NCBI RefSeq assembly: GCF_024171895.1
Contig: NZ_JAMTCQ010000013.1
Coordinates: 248,001 to 312,000, forward strand
Direction: 5' to 3'
DNA: 64,000 nt
Source of the DNA: Prauserella halophila
Lineage (GTDB): Bacteria > Actinomycetota > Actinomycetes > Mycobacteriales > Pseudonocardiaceae
Position numbers and translations under genes: made by a program. Shown in pieces: positions 43,229-50,919 of the stretch. The notes under the pieces are model-generated. The model saw only the letters and a list, made by a program, of their open reading frames with translations. It did not search any database and had not been told where the DNA came from. Numbering within the stretch: position 1 is the first letter of the stretch; every line of letters begins with the position of its first letter.

Positions 43229-43589
43229 TACGTCAGCCAGTGCCCTTATACGGGCGACCCGACCGGGGCGTGTCCCGGTGCCATCGCTGTCCTGGTCGAG
43301 AAGCGTCAGCAGCGCATCGACCGGCGCACGGCTGGTTCTGCGAGCGTCAGGAACCTTCGGCAACGAGGCTCCAGACATTGGTGCGCGGCGAGCGGACAGA
43401 GGATCCGCGGCTGGTTATCGGACGAGGTCGGAGGATAGCGCCTGGTGGTTCGTCCGGCGCGATACGTCGCCCCAGGATGCACAATTGGCATCCTGAGTGC
43501 GATCGACAACCGGCATGACCCCGCTGCCCGGTACGGCACCACACCGACGGCGGACGGTAACCGGCAAGACGACATACGGCTTCGCGCCA

Positions 43590-43790
43590 GCTGGAATGAC
43601 CCCATCCGCTCGGAGAGAGCACCGCAAGAACCGCAGATCACGCGGCGGCCGGCCCGCCCGGCTCGACACCGCCGAATACCGGCACCGCAACATGATCGAA
43701 CGCCGCTATTGCCATCTCAAACAGTGGCGAGGCCTGGCCACCCGATACCCGTTGGGCCGGAAGGTCGTCACTGGTGCCGTCGTGAGGTAG
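43590..43790 (+). pseudogene. IS5-family transposase C-terminal fragment
   Basis: The C-terminal end of an IS5-type transposase is readable: KNRRSRGGRPARLDTAEY and RNMIERRYCHLKQWRGLATRY, where the Glu of the DDE triad lies in NMIER. No N-terminal part is present. The fragment stops at 43790, exactly where similarity to the formylglycine-generating enzyme begins on the other strand, so the insertion or a later deletion removed the rest of that gene. The 360 bases between the M20 gene and this fragment show nothing recognisable. Confidence 0.75.
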
Positions 43791-44057
43791 CCGTCACGTA
43801 ACCCGTGTCCTTGACGAACGTCGCGAACGCCGCATTGGTCACCGCCGTGGCATCCATTCGGAAGGACCTCAAGGTCACGGGTGGACGGGCGCTTCCCCGT
43901 CGGCCGGGTGGCCCTCATTGAAGTGATCGCCCAGGTCGAACGTACCCCCATGGACCGAAACCTGACCGCGTGTGGAGCGCGGGGTCCTCCACATAGGGCC
44001 GGAGTCGCCGCCGTCCCCACGGCCTCCGACAGAGCCGCCACAGCACTGATTCGTCAC
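43768..44057 (-). pseudogene. Formylglycine-generating enzyme (sulfatase-modifying factor) N-terminal remnant
   Basis: Two minus-strand frames give the start of an FGE-sulfatase-domain protein: from 44057, an N-terminus with NQCCGGSVGGRG and then VHGGTFDLGDHFNEGHPADG and EAPVHP up to a TGA, and one frame over, VTLRSFRMDATAVTN and AAFATFVKDTGYVT. These match the family pattern GGxFxMGxxxxxxxPADGExPVHxVTL, then VTNxxFAxFVxxTGYVT. A one-base frameshift separates them near 43880, and the rest of the enzyme, including the copper-binding Cys pair, is missing beyond about 43790 where an IS5 fragment lies. FGE converts a sulfatase Cys to formylglycine; the divergent sulfatase remnant at 44288 is its natural partner. 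Confidence 0.75.
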
Positions 44058-44174
44058 GGTTCCTTCGATGGATCACGGATCCACGCGGGACAACTCCGCC
44101 TGGCATGACGTCATGGTGAGCAACGCAGCGTTCTTCCCACAACACGAGTCAACGGCAAGGCTTACGTACCCGTA

Positions 44175-44191
44175 GATAGCGTGAAGCTATC
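44175..44191. promoter_or_regulatory. Inverted repeat between FGE and sulfatase remnants
   Basis: GATAGC-GTGAA-GCTATC lies in an AT-rich patch in the 230-base gap between the two divergent remnants. It may be the old operator of the sulfatase locus. It could still affect the intact transporter gene downstream at 44784. Confidence 0.4.
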
Positions 44192-44287
44192 AAACCTAGA
44201 AAATACAACAATTGGACGCTATCGCACCGCGTACCTAAGCTGCGCTGACAGCAGCCCCAGCGCCGATGACGAAAGGCGAACAACGTC

Positions 44288-44740
44288 GTGACGCCGAACG
44301 TCCTGCTCCTCATGTCAGACCAACATGCCCCGCACGCAGCGAGTTCGTACGGCAGCACCGAGGTTCACACGCCGCACATCGATGCTCTCGCCGCCCGCAG
44401 AACCACCTTCGATGCGGCCCACTGCAACTCGCCGATCCGTGTTCCGTCCCGCGCGGCCATGGCCACCGGTCGTTACGTTCATCGCACCGGAGACTACGAC
44501 AATGCTTCGCCCCACACCGGCAGCGAAGCCGCCAGCTGGGACACCGGATCGAAACCGCCGAACCGACGGGACCTGGACCAGCTCCAACAGTGCCGCAAGG
44601 AACTGCTGGCGATCTGCAATCCGGTCGAGGTCGACTCCCGTATCCGAGCACAACAACGACGTCGCGTCGAAGAACACGGCGGCATCGATGCCGTGCCGGC
44701 CACCCCGCTCACGACCCACTCTCCGGCTGGCAGGTCCTGA
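44288..44740 (+). pseudogene. Sulfatase remnant with lost active-site Cys and internal deletion
   Basis: The 150-codon frame begins as a normal type I sulfatase: TPNVLLLMSDQHAPHAASSYG with the metal-binding Asp, VHTPHIDALAARRTTFDAAH, and the active-site segment NSPIRVPSRAAMATGRYVHRTG. The expected motif is SPxCVPSR; the Cys that becomes formylglycine is Arg here (CGT; a single T-to-C change from TGT). After about residue 75 the frame jumps to the C-terminal tail (LLAICNPVEVDSRIRAQQRRR then VEEHGG). About 330 residues of a usual 480-500 are missing. It cannot be an active sulfatase. It precedes an intact MHS transporter. Confidence 0.8.
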
Positions 44741-44783
44741 GCCTGCCGCTGCACCGCGAACAACTCTGAACAAAGGTGTTCTC

Positions 44784-46118
44784 ATGTCTTTCGGAACCAC
44801 CACCGATCCTGCACGGTTCCGAGCAGTCCGGAAAGCGGCACTGGGCAGCGCCGTCGGCACCACGATCGAGGCGTACGACTTTCAGATCTACGGTGTCGCG
44901 TCCGCACTCGTCTTCAGCAGTGTTTTCTTCGCGGGCGTGCCTGCATCGCTCGGCACTGTCTTCTCCTTCGCCACCCTCGCCGTGGGATTCCTCGCACGAC
45001 CGCTCGGCGCCGTCATTTTCGGCCACTTCGGCGACAAGCTCGGCCGCAAAAATATTCTCGTCATCGCACTCATGGGCGCAGGTGGGTGCACCACGCTCAT
45101 CGGCATACTGCCCAGCCATTCATCGGTCGGACTGTGGGCGCCAACACTGCTCGTTGCGTTGCGTCTGTTCCAGGGCCTGTTCCACGGCGGCGAACAGGGC
45201 GGTGCGTTGCTCATGGCCGTCGAACACGCCCCTGCTCACCGCAAGGGGTGGTACGGAAGCTGGGCATTCCTGGGGAGTCCAGGCGGAACGCTGCTCGCCG
45301 CCGGAGCCGTGGCGGTCACCATGGCCGCGACGGGGGATGCGTTCCTGACGTGGGGATGGCGAATTCCTTTTCTGATCAGCTTCGTGCTACTCGGGGTCGG
45401 CATCATCATCCGTATGACGGTGGCGGAGTCGCCGGAGTTCGAGAAGGCCAAGGAAACGGGTCACCATTCGCGGTCTCCGATGATCGATGTGCTCCGCAAC
45501 TCCTGGCGTCTCGTGCTGACGGCCATCGGTGTGAACGTTGGTTTCAACGCGCTTATCTGGGTGCTTTTAGCATACACATTGTCCTACGGAACCGAGTACC
45601 TTGGACTCGACCGTCAGTTCATGCTCGGCAATACGCTGTACGGCGCCGGGGCGATGCTTGTGAGCATCCTGTTTTTCGCCCGGCTGTCGGACCGCCTAGG
45701 CCGGATGCGCGTGATGCTCTGTGGCGCCGTGTTCTGCGTGCTCTACCCGTTCCCCTTCTTCGCGCTTCTCGACACCACGGAGCACAGCGTCGTGACCGCG
45801 GCCGTGGTCGCCGGGTTCATCGGTTCGTCGGCATTGTTCGGTCCCATGGCGGCATTCCTGGTCGAACTGTTCCCGACCAAGGTCGCCTACAGCGGAGTGT
45901 CACTCGGTTATTCGCTCGGCGCCGTTCTCGGCGGCGGTCTCGCCCCGTTCGTCTCCAGCGTGCTGATGCGGGCCAGCGGCGGCGCGTACTGGAGTGTCGC
46001 GCTGTATCTGACCGCGGGCTGTCTGCTGACTCTGGTGTCGTTGCTCTACCTACGGCGCCGCGCCGCGCGAACCACGTCGGCGACCCTGCCCGCCAAGGCG
46101 AAGGTGCACACTCAGTGA
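44784..46118 (+). CDS. MFS transporter, metabolite:H+ symporter (MHS) family
   Basis: A 444-residue twelve-segment MFS protein of the MHS type (ShiA/ProP/KgtP-like). Seen: GTTIEAYDFQIYGVAS in the first segment, the family loop GHFGDKLGRKNILV, RLFQGLFHGGEQGGALLM and a second-half loop ARLSDRLGRMRVML. MTVAESPEFEKAKE in the central loop is a strong MHS marker. The ATG at 44784 has AAAGGTG ahead. It appears intact although the genes on both sides are internally deleted. It may have imported the sulfated or carboxylated substrate of the lost sulfatase pathway, and may now serve another solute. Confidence 0.9.
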   Translation: MSFGTTTDPARFRAVRKAALGSAVGTTIEAYDFQIYGVASALVFSSVFFAGVPASLGTVFSFATLAVGFLARPLGAVIFGHFGDKLGRKNILVIALMGAGGCTTLIGILPSHSSVGLWAPTLLVALRLFQGLFHGGEQGGALLMAVEHAPAHRKGWYGSWAFLGSPGGTLLAAGAVAVTMAATGDAFLTWGWRIPFLISFVLLGVGIIIRMTVAESPEFEKAKETGHHSRSPMIDVLRNSWRLVLTAIGVNVGFNALIWVLLAYTLSYGTEYLGLDRQFMLGNTLYGAGAMLVSILFFARLSDRLGRMRVMLCGAVFCVLYPFPFFALLDTTEHSVVTAAVVAGFIGSSALFGPMAAFLVELFPTKVAYSGVSLGYSLGAVLGGGLAPFVSSVLMRASGGAYWSVALYLTAGCLLTLVSLLYLRRRAARTTSATLPAKAKVHTQ

Positions 46119-46702
46119 TGGAACAACCACGGATCTCGACGACCGCGCCCAGCGATACCGTTGCAGACCTGCTCGCGACACTGCCTCCCGGGACGGACCC
46201 GTCCAGCTGGGATTCCTCGACGATTGGCGGGAACATCGCGACCGATGCCGGCACGCGTACGCCCGCGGAACTCGACGCCATCGCACAAGCGTGCCGAGAC
46301 GCCGGCGCCGTCGATGTCGTCGTCGGCGAGGACGAGGAGGAGTCCCGACAGCTCATCCAGGCGCGAAGGCTCGCGTACCCCGCGCCAGAAGCGCCCGGCC
46401 CGACCCTGGTGGACGACATAGCCGTTCCCATCTCCGCCCTCGCGACGAGGATCGTCGACCCCAACGATGCCGCGTCGACAGCCGCGGCGCACCGCGTGTT
46501 CGAGGAGATCGCCGAGAGCGCGCTACAGCTGGGCGGGACTGTCACCGGAGAACACGGCGTCGGGCTCTTGAAGGCAGCTCTCCTCGAACGCGAGCTCGAT
46601 CCGGTGGCCTCCCAGCATCATCGGCAGCTCACGGATTTGTTCGATCCGGACCACATCCTCAATCCCGGCAAGATGCTCCGCAGCCCGGCGGTGCAGTCGT
46701 GA
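46118..46702 (+). pseudogene. FAD-linked oxidase (GlcD-like) with internal deletion
   Basis: The 194-codon frame starts at an ATG sharing a base with the transporter stop (TGATG). Residues 37-45 read GGNIATDAG, the FAD-binding-domain signature of glycolate-oxidase-type proteins. It then passes directly to the C-terminal domain, TPAELDAIAQACRDAGAVD, and ends with GGTVTGEHGVGLLKAALLE and LFDPDHILNPGKML. Full-length relatives have about 450-480 residues, so some 270 are missing, apparently in frame. The FAD site is incomplete, so loss of function is likely. If expressed, it would be a novel mini-protein. Confidence 0.75.
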
Positions 46703-47067
46703 CAAACGGAAACGACGCCGCTGAGCAGGCCGACGACGAGCCCGACTACCGGTTCACCCTCGCCAACGAACGGACCTTCCTGGCCTGGTGCCGCACCGCA
46801 CTCGCACTCACCGCCGGTGGTATAGCCGTGGTCCAACTCATTCCCGAGCCAGCACTCGCCACCGTGCGACAACTGTTCGGCGCAGCCCTGGCAGCTTCGG
46901 GCGGCGCTATTCCAGTGATCGCGCTGCGGCGGTGGCGACGGGTGCAAGCAGCCATGCGCCGAGACGCCGCTCTGCCTGAAACTCGGCTGCCGCAAATATT
47001 GTCCGTCACCCTCCTGGCCAGCGCTGCAACCATTCTCGGACTCGTCATGCTCGCCTCCTCGACCTGA
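46699..47067 (+). CDS. DUF202 (YidH-type) membrane protein
   Basis: A 122-residue protein with three hydrophobic segments and the DUF202 motif FTLANERTFLAWCRTALAL at residues 18-36. The GTG at 46699 overlaps the stop of the oxidase remnant (GTGA), and its own stop shares a base with the next gene. DUF202 proteins are small inner-membrane proteins of unknown function, often found in tandem as here. Confidence 0.85.
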   Translation: MTNGNDAAEQADDEPDYRFTLANERTFLAWCRTALALTAGGIAVVQLIPEPALATVRQLFGAALAASGGAIPVIALRRWRRVQAAMRRDAALPETRLPQILSVTLLASAATILGLVMLASST

Positions 47068-47390
47068 TGCCCCGGCCCGCACCCGACCGCCCAGGACTCC
47101 AACCAGAACGCACGGAGCTCTCATGGGAACGCACCGCGGCGGCGTTCCTCGCCAACGGCATTCTTATTCTCGTCCGACCGCACGAACCCCTGACGGTTCC
47201 ACGCGTCGGCATCGCGATCGCCGCCATCGCCACTGCGGGCACAGTCGCGTGGTTCGGCGGCCGGCGCTCACGCCGCGTGCAGGATCAGCGGACCCTCCGC
47301 GTTCGGAACCGGTGGCTCACCGCCATCGTCGGCGGCTTCAGCGTCACCGTGTTCCTCTACCTGCTGACCGCCGGCGCGCCCCGGGCCTGA
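47067..47390 (+). CDS. DUF202 membrane protein, second copy
   Basis: A 107-residue protein with three hydrophobic segments and the motif LQPERTELSWERTAAAFLAN near residues 11-30, the other common DUF202 variant. It starts at an ATG sharing one base with the previous stop (TGATG). The two subunits of such pairs probably work together. Function unknown. Confidence 0.83.
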   Translation: MPRPAPDRPGLQPERTELSWERTAAAFLANGILILVRPHEPLTVPRVGIAIAAIATAGTVAWFGGRRSRRVQDQRTLRVRNRWLTAIVGGFSVTVFLYLLTAGAPRA

Positions 47391-47439
47391 CCCACGGTCC
47401 GCGCCACCGCGCTGCGGTCGAACCAGGCGGTGCCCATGC

Positions 47440-47697
47440 TCGTTTCCCGATGACGGACCGCCTGCGACCGGACTGGACATGGGGATTCGCGACGACAGGG
47501 CTACCTTCGCTCCGACTGTCGATTTCGAGGACGAGGAGTCCTACCGTCGGTACGACACCAACCCACAGCACGTCCGTCTTCGCGCCGGCTGTCTCGCTCC
47601 GCTCTGCAGCAGGATCGACCGAGTCCAGCTCCCGCTCCGGTACGTTACCCGGGACATGGCATCTCTGCACGAAACCGGCCCGACAACCGCGGGGTAG
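47440..47697 (+). pseudogene. Dabb-domain (stress-response A/B barrel) remnant
   Basis: A short plus-strand frame from 47479 reads TVDFEDEESYRRYDTNPQHVR and then CLAPLCSRIDRVQLPL, resembling the second half of small Dabb proteins (pattern DFxDExxYxxYxxHPxH ending in a strand). The first half is only hinted at in another frame (RPDWTWGFATTG), which implies a frameshift. There is no ribosome binding site. The remaining bases up to 47869 show no other gene. Confidence 0.4.
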
Positions 47698-47869
47698 CAG
47701 GTTGAGCTCCGCGGTCCGCTCAACATCACCACCAACCTCGCCGTATCGCACGAGCCGACGTTCACCATTGCGCCGCGCTTCCCGTCAACGACGGACCCCG
47801 CCGCCGCGTCGCTCCCGGCGGCGAGGGTGCGACGGGGTGTTGGTCATCTGTCCTCCTGGCGGTGTCACG

Positions 47870-48718
47870 TCAGCTGATGCGGGTGATCGCCGTGGTCGCT
47901 CCGGTCGCATCGATGTCCATGACGACCGCGCCAAGGGCCAGTGGGCCTTCGGCAAGGGTGTAGGCGGGCAGGGCGGTGTGGTCCTCGCCGCGTAGTTTCG
48001 CGACGAAGTGCATCGGGTCGAAACCGCCCCCGGTATGGCCCAGCCGGCCGGTCATCCCCAGCTCGGCGACGTACCCGGTTCCGCCGGACAGTACGTGCCC
48101 GCGCAAGGTCGGGTCGTGAGTGTGGGTGCCGACCACGCCGGCGACCTGGCCATCGATCGCGGCGGCGAAGGAGGCCTTCTCCCACGGGGACTCGCCATGT
48201 AGGTCGATTACCACGGCGCCGGGCAGGTCGTGTTCGGCGGTGATCTGGCACCAGGACGGCCACAACGGTCTCGGCGTGGGCGCGGCCATGCCGGGCAGCT
48301 CCGCGGTGGGTGAGAGCAGGTTGATCACAGTCAGGGTGGTCTCGCCGCCGCGCAGGGTGAGCAGGCCTTGACCCCGGTCCTCGTCGAGATTGAGTGGTCG
48401 AACGACCTGCGGGTAGGCGAGGAGCTTGTCGACGTCCGGGCCGTCCCAGGAGTGGTTGCCACCGGTGATGGCGTCGACGCCGGCGTCGAGGAGCTTGTCG
48501 ATGATCTCGACGGTCATCCCGAATCCGTCCATCGGATTCGAGCCGGTAACCGCGCAGTTCTCGGCGTTGACCACGACCCAGTCCAGGCCGTGCTCGTCGC
48601 GCAGCTGCGGAACCCGGTCCGCGAGCCAGTCCGCAGCCTCCTCGCCAACGACGTCGCCGACGCACAGCACCCGCATCGCGCCACTGCCCGCCCCCGTCCG
48701 GGCCTCGATGGTGCTCAT
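47870..48718 (-). CDS. YmdB-like metallophosphoesterase
   Basis: A 282-residue calcineurin-like phosphoesterase of the YmdB/TIGR00282 group, known for 2',3'-cyclic-nucleotide phosphodiesterase activity. The metal ligands appear in order: Asp22 in CVGDVVGEEA, VVNAEN near 49-54, GGNHSWD near 87-93, DLHGE and GTHTHDPTLRGH. The order and spacing match the family. The ATG at 48718 overlaps the MetE-like stop (ATGA). Pairing with a methionine-synthase homologue under an RpiR regulator is not an arrangement I recognise. Confidence 0.85.
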   Translation of the reverse strand: MSTIEARTGAGSGAMRVLCVGDVVGEEAADWLADRVPQLRDEHGLDWVVVNAENCAVTGSNPMDGFGMTVEIIDKLLDAGVDAITGGNHSWDGPDVDKLLAYPQVVRPLNLDEDRGQGLLTLRGGETTLTVINLLSPTAELPGMAAPTPRPLWPSWCQITAEHDLPGAVVIDLHGESPWEKASFAAAIDGQVAGVVGTHTHDPTLRGHVLSGGTGYVAELGMTGRLGHTGGGFDPMHFVAKLRGEDHTALPAYTLAEGPLALGAVVMDIDATGATTAITRIS

Positions 48719-49905
48719 GCGCTGAACTCCACCGCGCGCGACGACCCGCGCGGAGCGCGCAGCTGCTCGGTGGCCAGGCGGGCTCCCTCGACCAGGGAAC
48801 CGAGCTTGGCCCAGGCGATCCGCGGGTGCACGGGCAGGAACGAGGCGAAGGTGGAGAAACCGCAGTCGGTGCCGGCGATGACGCGCTCGACCCCGACGGT
48901 GCGGGCATAGCGCACGATGCGCTCGGCGACCAGCTGCGGGTGCTCGATGTAGTTGCTGCAGGTGTCGATCACTCCCGGGACGAGGATCTTGTCCGCGGGC
49001 AGTGAGTAGTCCTCGAACACCTGCCACTCGTGGGCGTGCCGAGGATTCGCGGCCTCCATCAGGACCCCGCGGGGTCGCCCGGTCATGACGATGTCGACGA
49101 TGTCGCCCAGGTCGACGTCGCGGTGGTGCGGGGACTCGTAGTTGCCCCAGCACAGGTGCATTCGCATCCGGTCCGGATCGATCCCCGCGGTGGCGACGTT
49201 GAGGGCCTCGATGTGCCCAGCGATAGCGTGACGGAACTGCGCGACGGTGGCACCGGCGTACTGGGCGTGGCGGCCCATGGCCAGGTCCGGGCAGTCGATC
49301 TGCAGTACGAATCCCGCGGCGACGATGGCCTCGTACTCGGTGCGCATCGCCTCGGCCAGCGCCCCGAGATAGGCCTCGTGCGAGCCGTAGTACTGGTCGG
49401 CGAGATAGGCCGCGATTACCCCCGGCGACGCCGCGGTCACCACGACCTCCGACGGCGCCCCGTCACCTGCCGAATCCACCGCCTCACGGAGCTCCTTGAG
49501 CTCCTGGGCCAGAGCCTCACCGCCGGTGTAGCGAACGGGCCCGATGCACGACGGTGTCGCGGTCACCAGCCCGTCCAAAGCCTGCGCGGTGATCTCCGGA
49601 TAGTCGTCGAGGTCGGCCAGAGAGAGGGCTCCGGCTTCACCGTCGAAGCCCGACATTCGCTCCTTCACGTACGTCGCGTAGCCGATCTTGCCCTGTTCAC
49701 CATCGCTGCCGACATCGATCCCGATCTCACCCTGGCGCGTTAGGACCTGCTGGGTCGCGTCGCGGACCAACCCCGGAAGCCGGGCCAACGACTCTTCGTT
49801 CGCGATACCGCTCTCACGCGCGACCATCAACTCGGCCAGCTCGCCCGGGCGCGGCAGGCTGCCCGTATGGGTGGTCAGAACACCTTCTGCGCTGCTTGTC
49901 ATCAT
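48715..49905 (-). CDS. MetE-like (cobalamin-independent methionine synthase C-terminal family) protein
   Basis: A 396-residue protein of the UROD/MetE-like fold, corresponding to the catalytic half of cobalamin-independent methionine synthase. Seen: TTHTGSLPRP near the N-terminus, the zinc His-x-Cys in MHLCWGNYESPH, a Glu in GVLMEAANPRH, and the final zinc Cys in IAGTDCGFSTF. It lacks the N-terminal half of MetE that helps bind folate, so it may transfer methyl groups from another donor, or cleave a thiol or ether adduct. Start near 49905 is not supported by a strong ribosome binding site. It leads the two-gene operon with the YmdB-like gene. Confidence 0.87.
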   Translation of the reverse strand: MMTSSAEGVLTTHTGSLPRPGELAELMVARESGIANEESLARLPGLVRDATQQVLTRQGEIGIDVGSDGEQGKIGYATYVKERMSGFDGEAGALSLADLDDYPEITAQALDGLVTATPSCIGPVRYTGGEALAQELKELREAVDSAGDGAPSEVVVTAASPGVIAAYLADQYYGSHEAYLGALAEAMRTEYEAIVAAGFVLQIDCPDLAMGRHAQYAGATVAQFRHAIAGHIEALNVATAGIDPDRMRMHLCWGNYESPHHRDVDLGDIVDIVMTGRPRGVLMEAANPRHAHEWQVFEDYSLPADKILVPGVIDTCSNYIEHPQLVAERIVRYARTVGVERVIAGTDCGFSTFASFLPVHPRIAWAKLGSLVEGARLATEQLRAPRGSSRAVEFSA

Positions 49906-49960
49906 AATTACCAGAAGCTAGGGCCGCCCCGAAAACGGAGATCGGACTGAATCTGAACGA

Positions 49961-49979
49961 TGGATGGAACTTCCGTCCA
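49961..49979. promoter_or_regulatory. Palindrome in the divergent MetE-like/RpiR promoter region
   Basis: TGGATGGAACTTCCGTCCA pairs at eight of nine positions about a central C. It lies midway between the MetE-like start (49905) and the RpiR start (50032), in AT-richer sequence. It is the best candidate operator for the RpiR protein. Confidence 0.6.
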
Positions 49980-50031
49980 CAAAATATGGAACAGATGAAA
50001 TGTGGCTTCCTGGCTGGCCTAAAGTGACGCC

Positions 50032-50919
50032 ATGGACCGCTCCGTAACCGCTCGACCCGCGCTCGATCACCGCCCCGAACCCAAGCTGGCCGGGCCGATC
50101 AGCGCCCGGATCCGGGCGCTACGCCCCAGTCTCTCGCCCACCGCGGCCCGCATCGGCGACGCGGTCCTCGCCGCCCCCGCCGAGATCGTGAGCCTGACCG
50201 TCACCGACCTGGCCGACCGCACCGGCACCTCGGTCGGCAGCGTCGTGCGCTTCTGCCAGGACATCGACCTCAAGGGCTTCCACGACCTCAAGCTCCGCCT
50301 CGCCGCCGAATCTGCGACGCCCGCGACTGCCCGCCCGCACACCGACAGCGCCCCGGCCAACACCATCGAGACAGTTCTGCGGTCAGCGGTCACCGGACTC
50401 GAGCAACTTCCCGCCACGCTCGAACACGCCACCCTCCTCCGGATCGCGCGCGAGCTACGCCGCGCCGCCCGTGTACTCGTCGCAGGTGTCGGATCCTCCG
50501 CACCGATCGCCATGGACGCCGGGCACCGGCTACGCACCCTCGGCGTGCACACCGAGGTGTTGACCGACCCACACCAACAGCACCTGGCCGCCCGCATGCT
50601 CGGCACCGACTGCTGCTGCCTGGCCATCAGCCACACCGGCCAGACCCAGGAGACCCTGACCGCGCTCCGTGCGGCCAGGGACGCCGGTGCCCTGACCATC
50701 GGCCTCACCAGCTACCACCGCTCGCCATTCACCGAACTCTGCAACCAGGCAATCGTCGCCGGCGCCACCGAACTCCACGGCCTCGAAGCCACCGCCAGCC
50801 GTCTGGTCCACCTCGCCGTCATCGACGTCCTCGTCGCGCTCGTCACCGACCTCGACCCAGCCGCAGCCGCACAGGCCGAACAGCTCTACACCGACGCCGT
50901 CGCTGCCCACCGCGTCTAG
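50032..50919 (+). CDS. MurR/RpiR-family regulator (HTH plus SIS domain)
   Basis: A 295-residue RpiR-type regulator: an N-terminal helix-turn-helix with ISARIRALRPSLSPTAARIGD, then VTDLADRTGTSVGSVVRFCQ and DLKGFHDLKLRL, and a C-terminal SIS phosphosugar-binding domain with VLVAGVGSSAPIAMDAGHRL and CLAISHTGQTQETLTALRA. The latter holds the Ser/Thr loop for phosphate binding, so the effector is expected to be a sugar phosphate or similar. It is divergent from the MetE-like/YmdB-like operon. Its stop overlaps that of the integrase remnant on the other strand. Confidence 0.9.
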   Translation: MDRSVTARPALDHRPEPKLAGPISARIRALRPSLSPTAARIGDAVLAAPAEIVSLTVTDLADRTGTSVGSVVRFCQDIDLKGFHDLKLRLAAESATPATARPHTDSAPANTIETVLRSAVTGLEQLPATLEHATLLRIARELRRAARVLVAGVGSSAPIAMDAGHRLRTLGVHTEVLTDPHQQHLAARMLGTDCCCLAISHTGQTQETLTALRAARDAGALTIGLTSYHRSPFTELCNQAIVAGATELHGLEATASRLVHLAVIDVLVALVTDLDPAAAAQAEQLYTDAVAAHRV

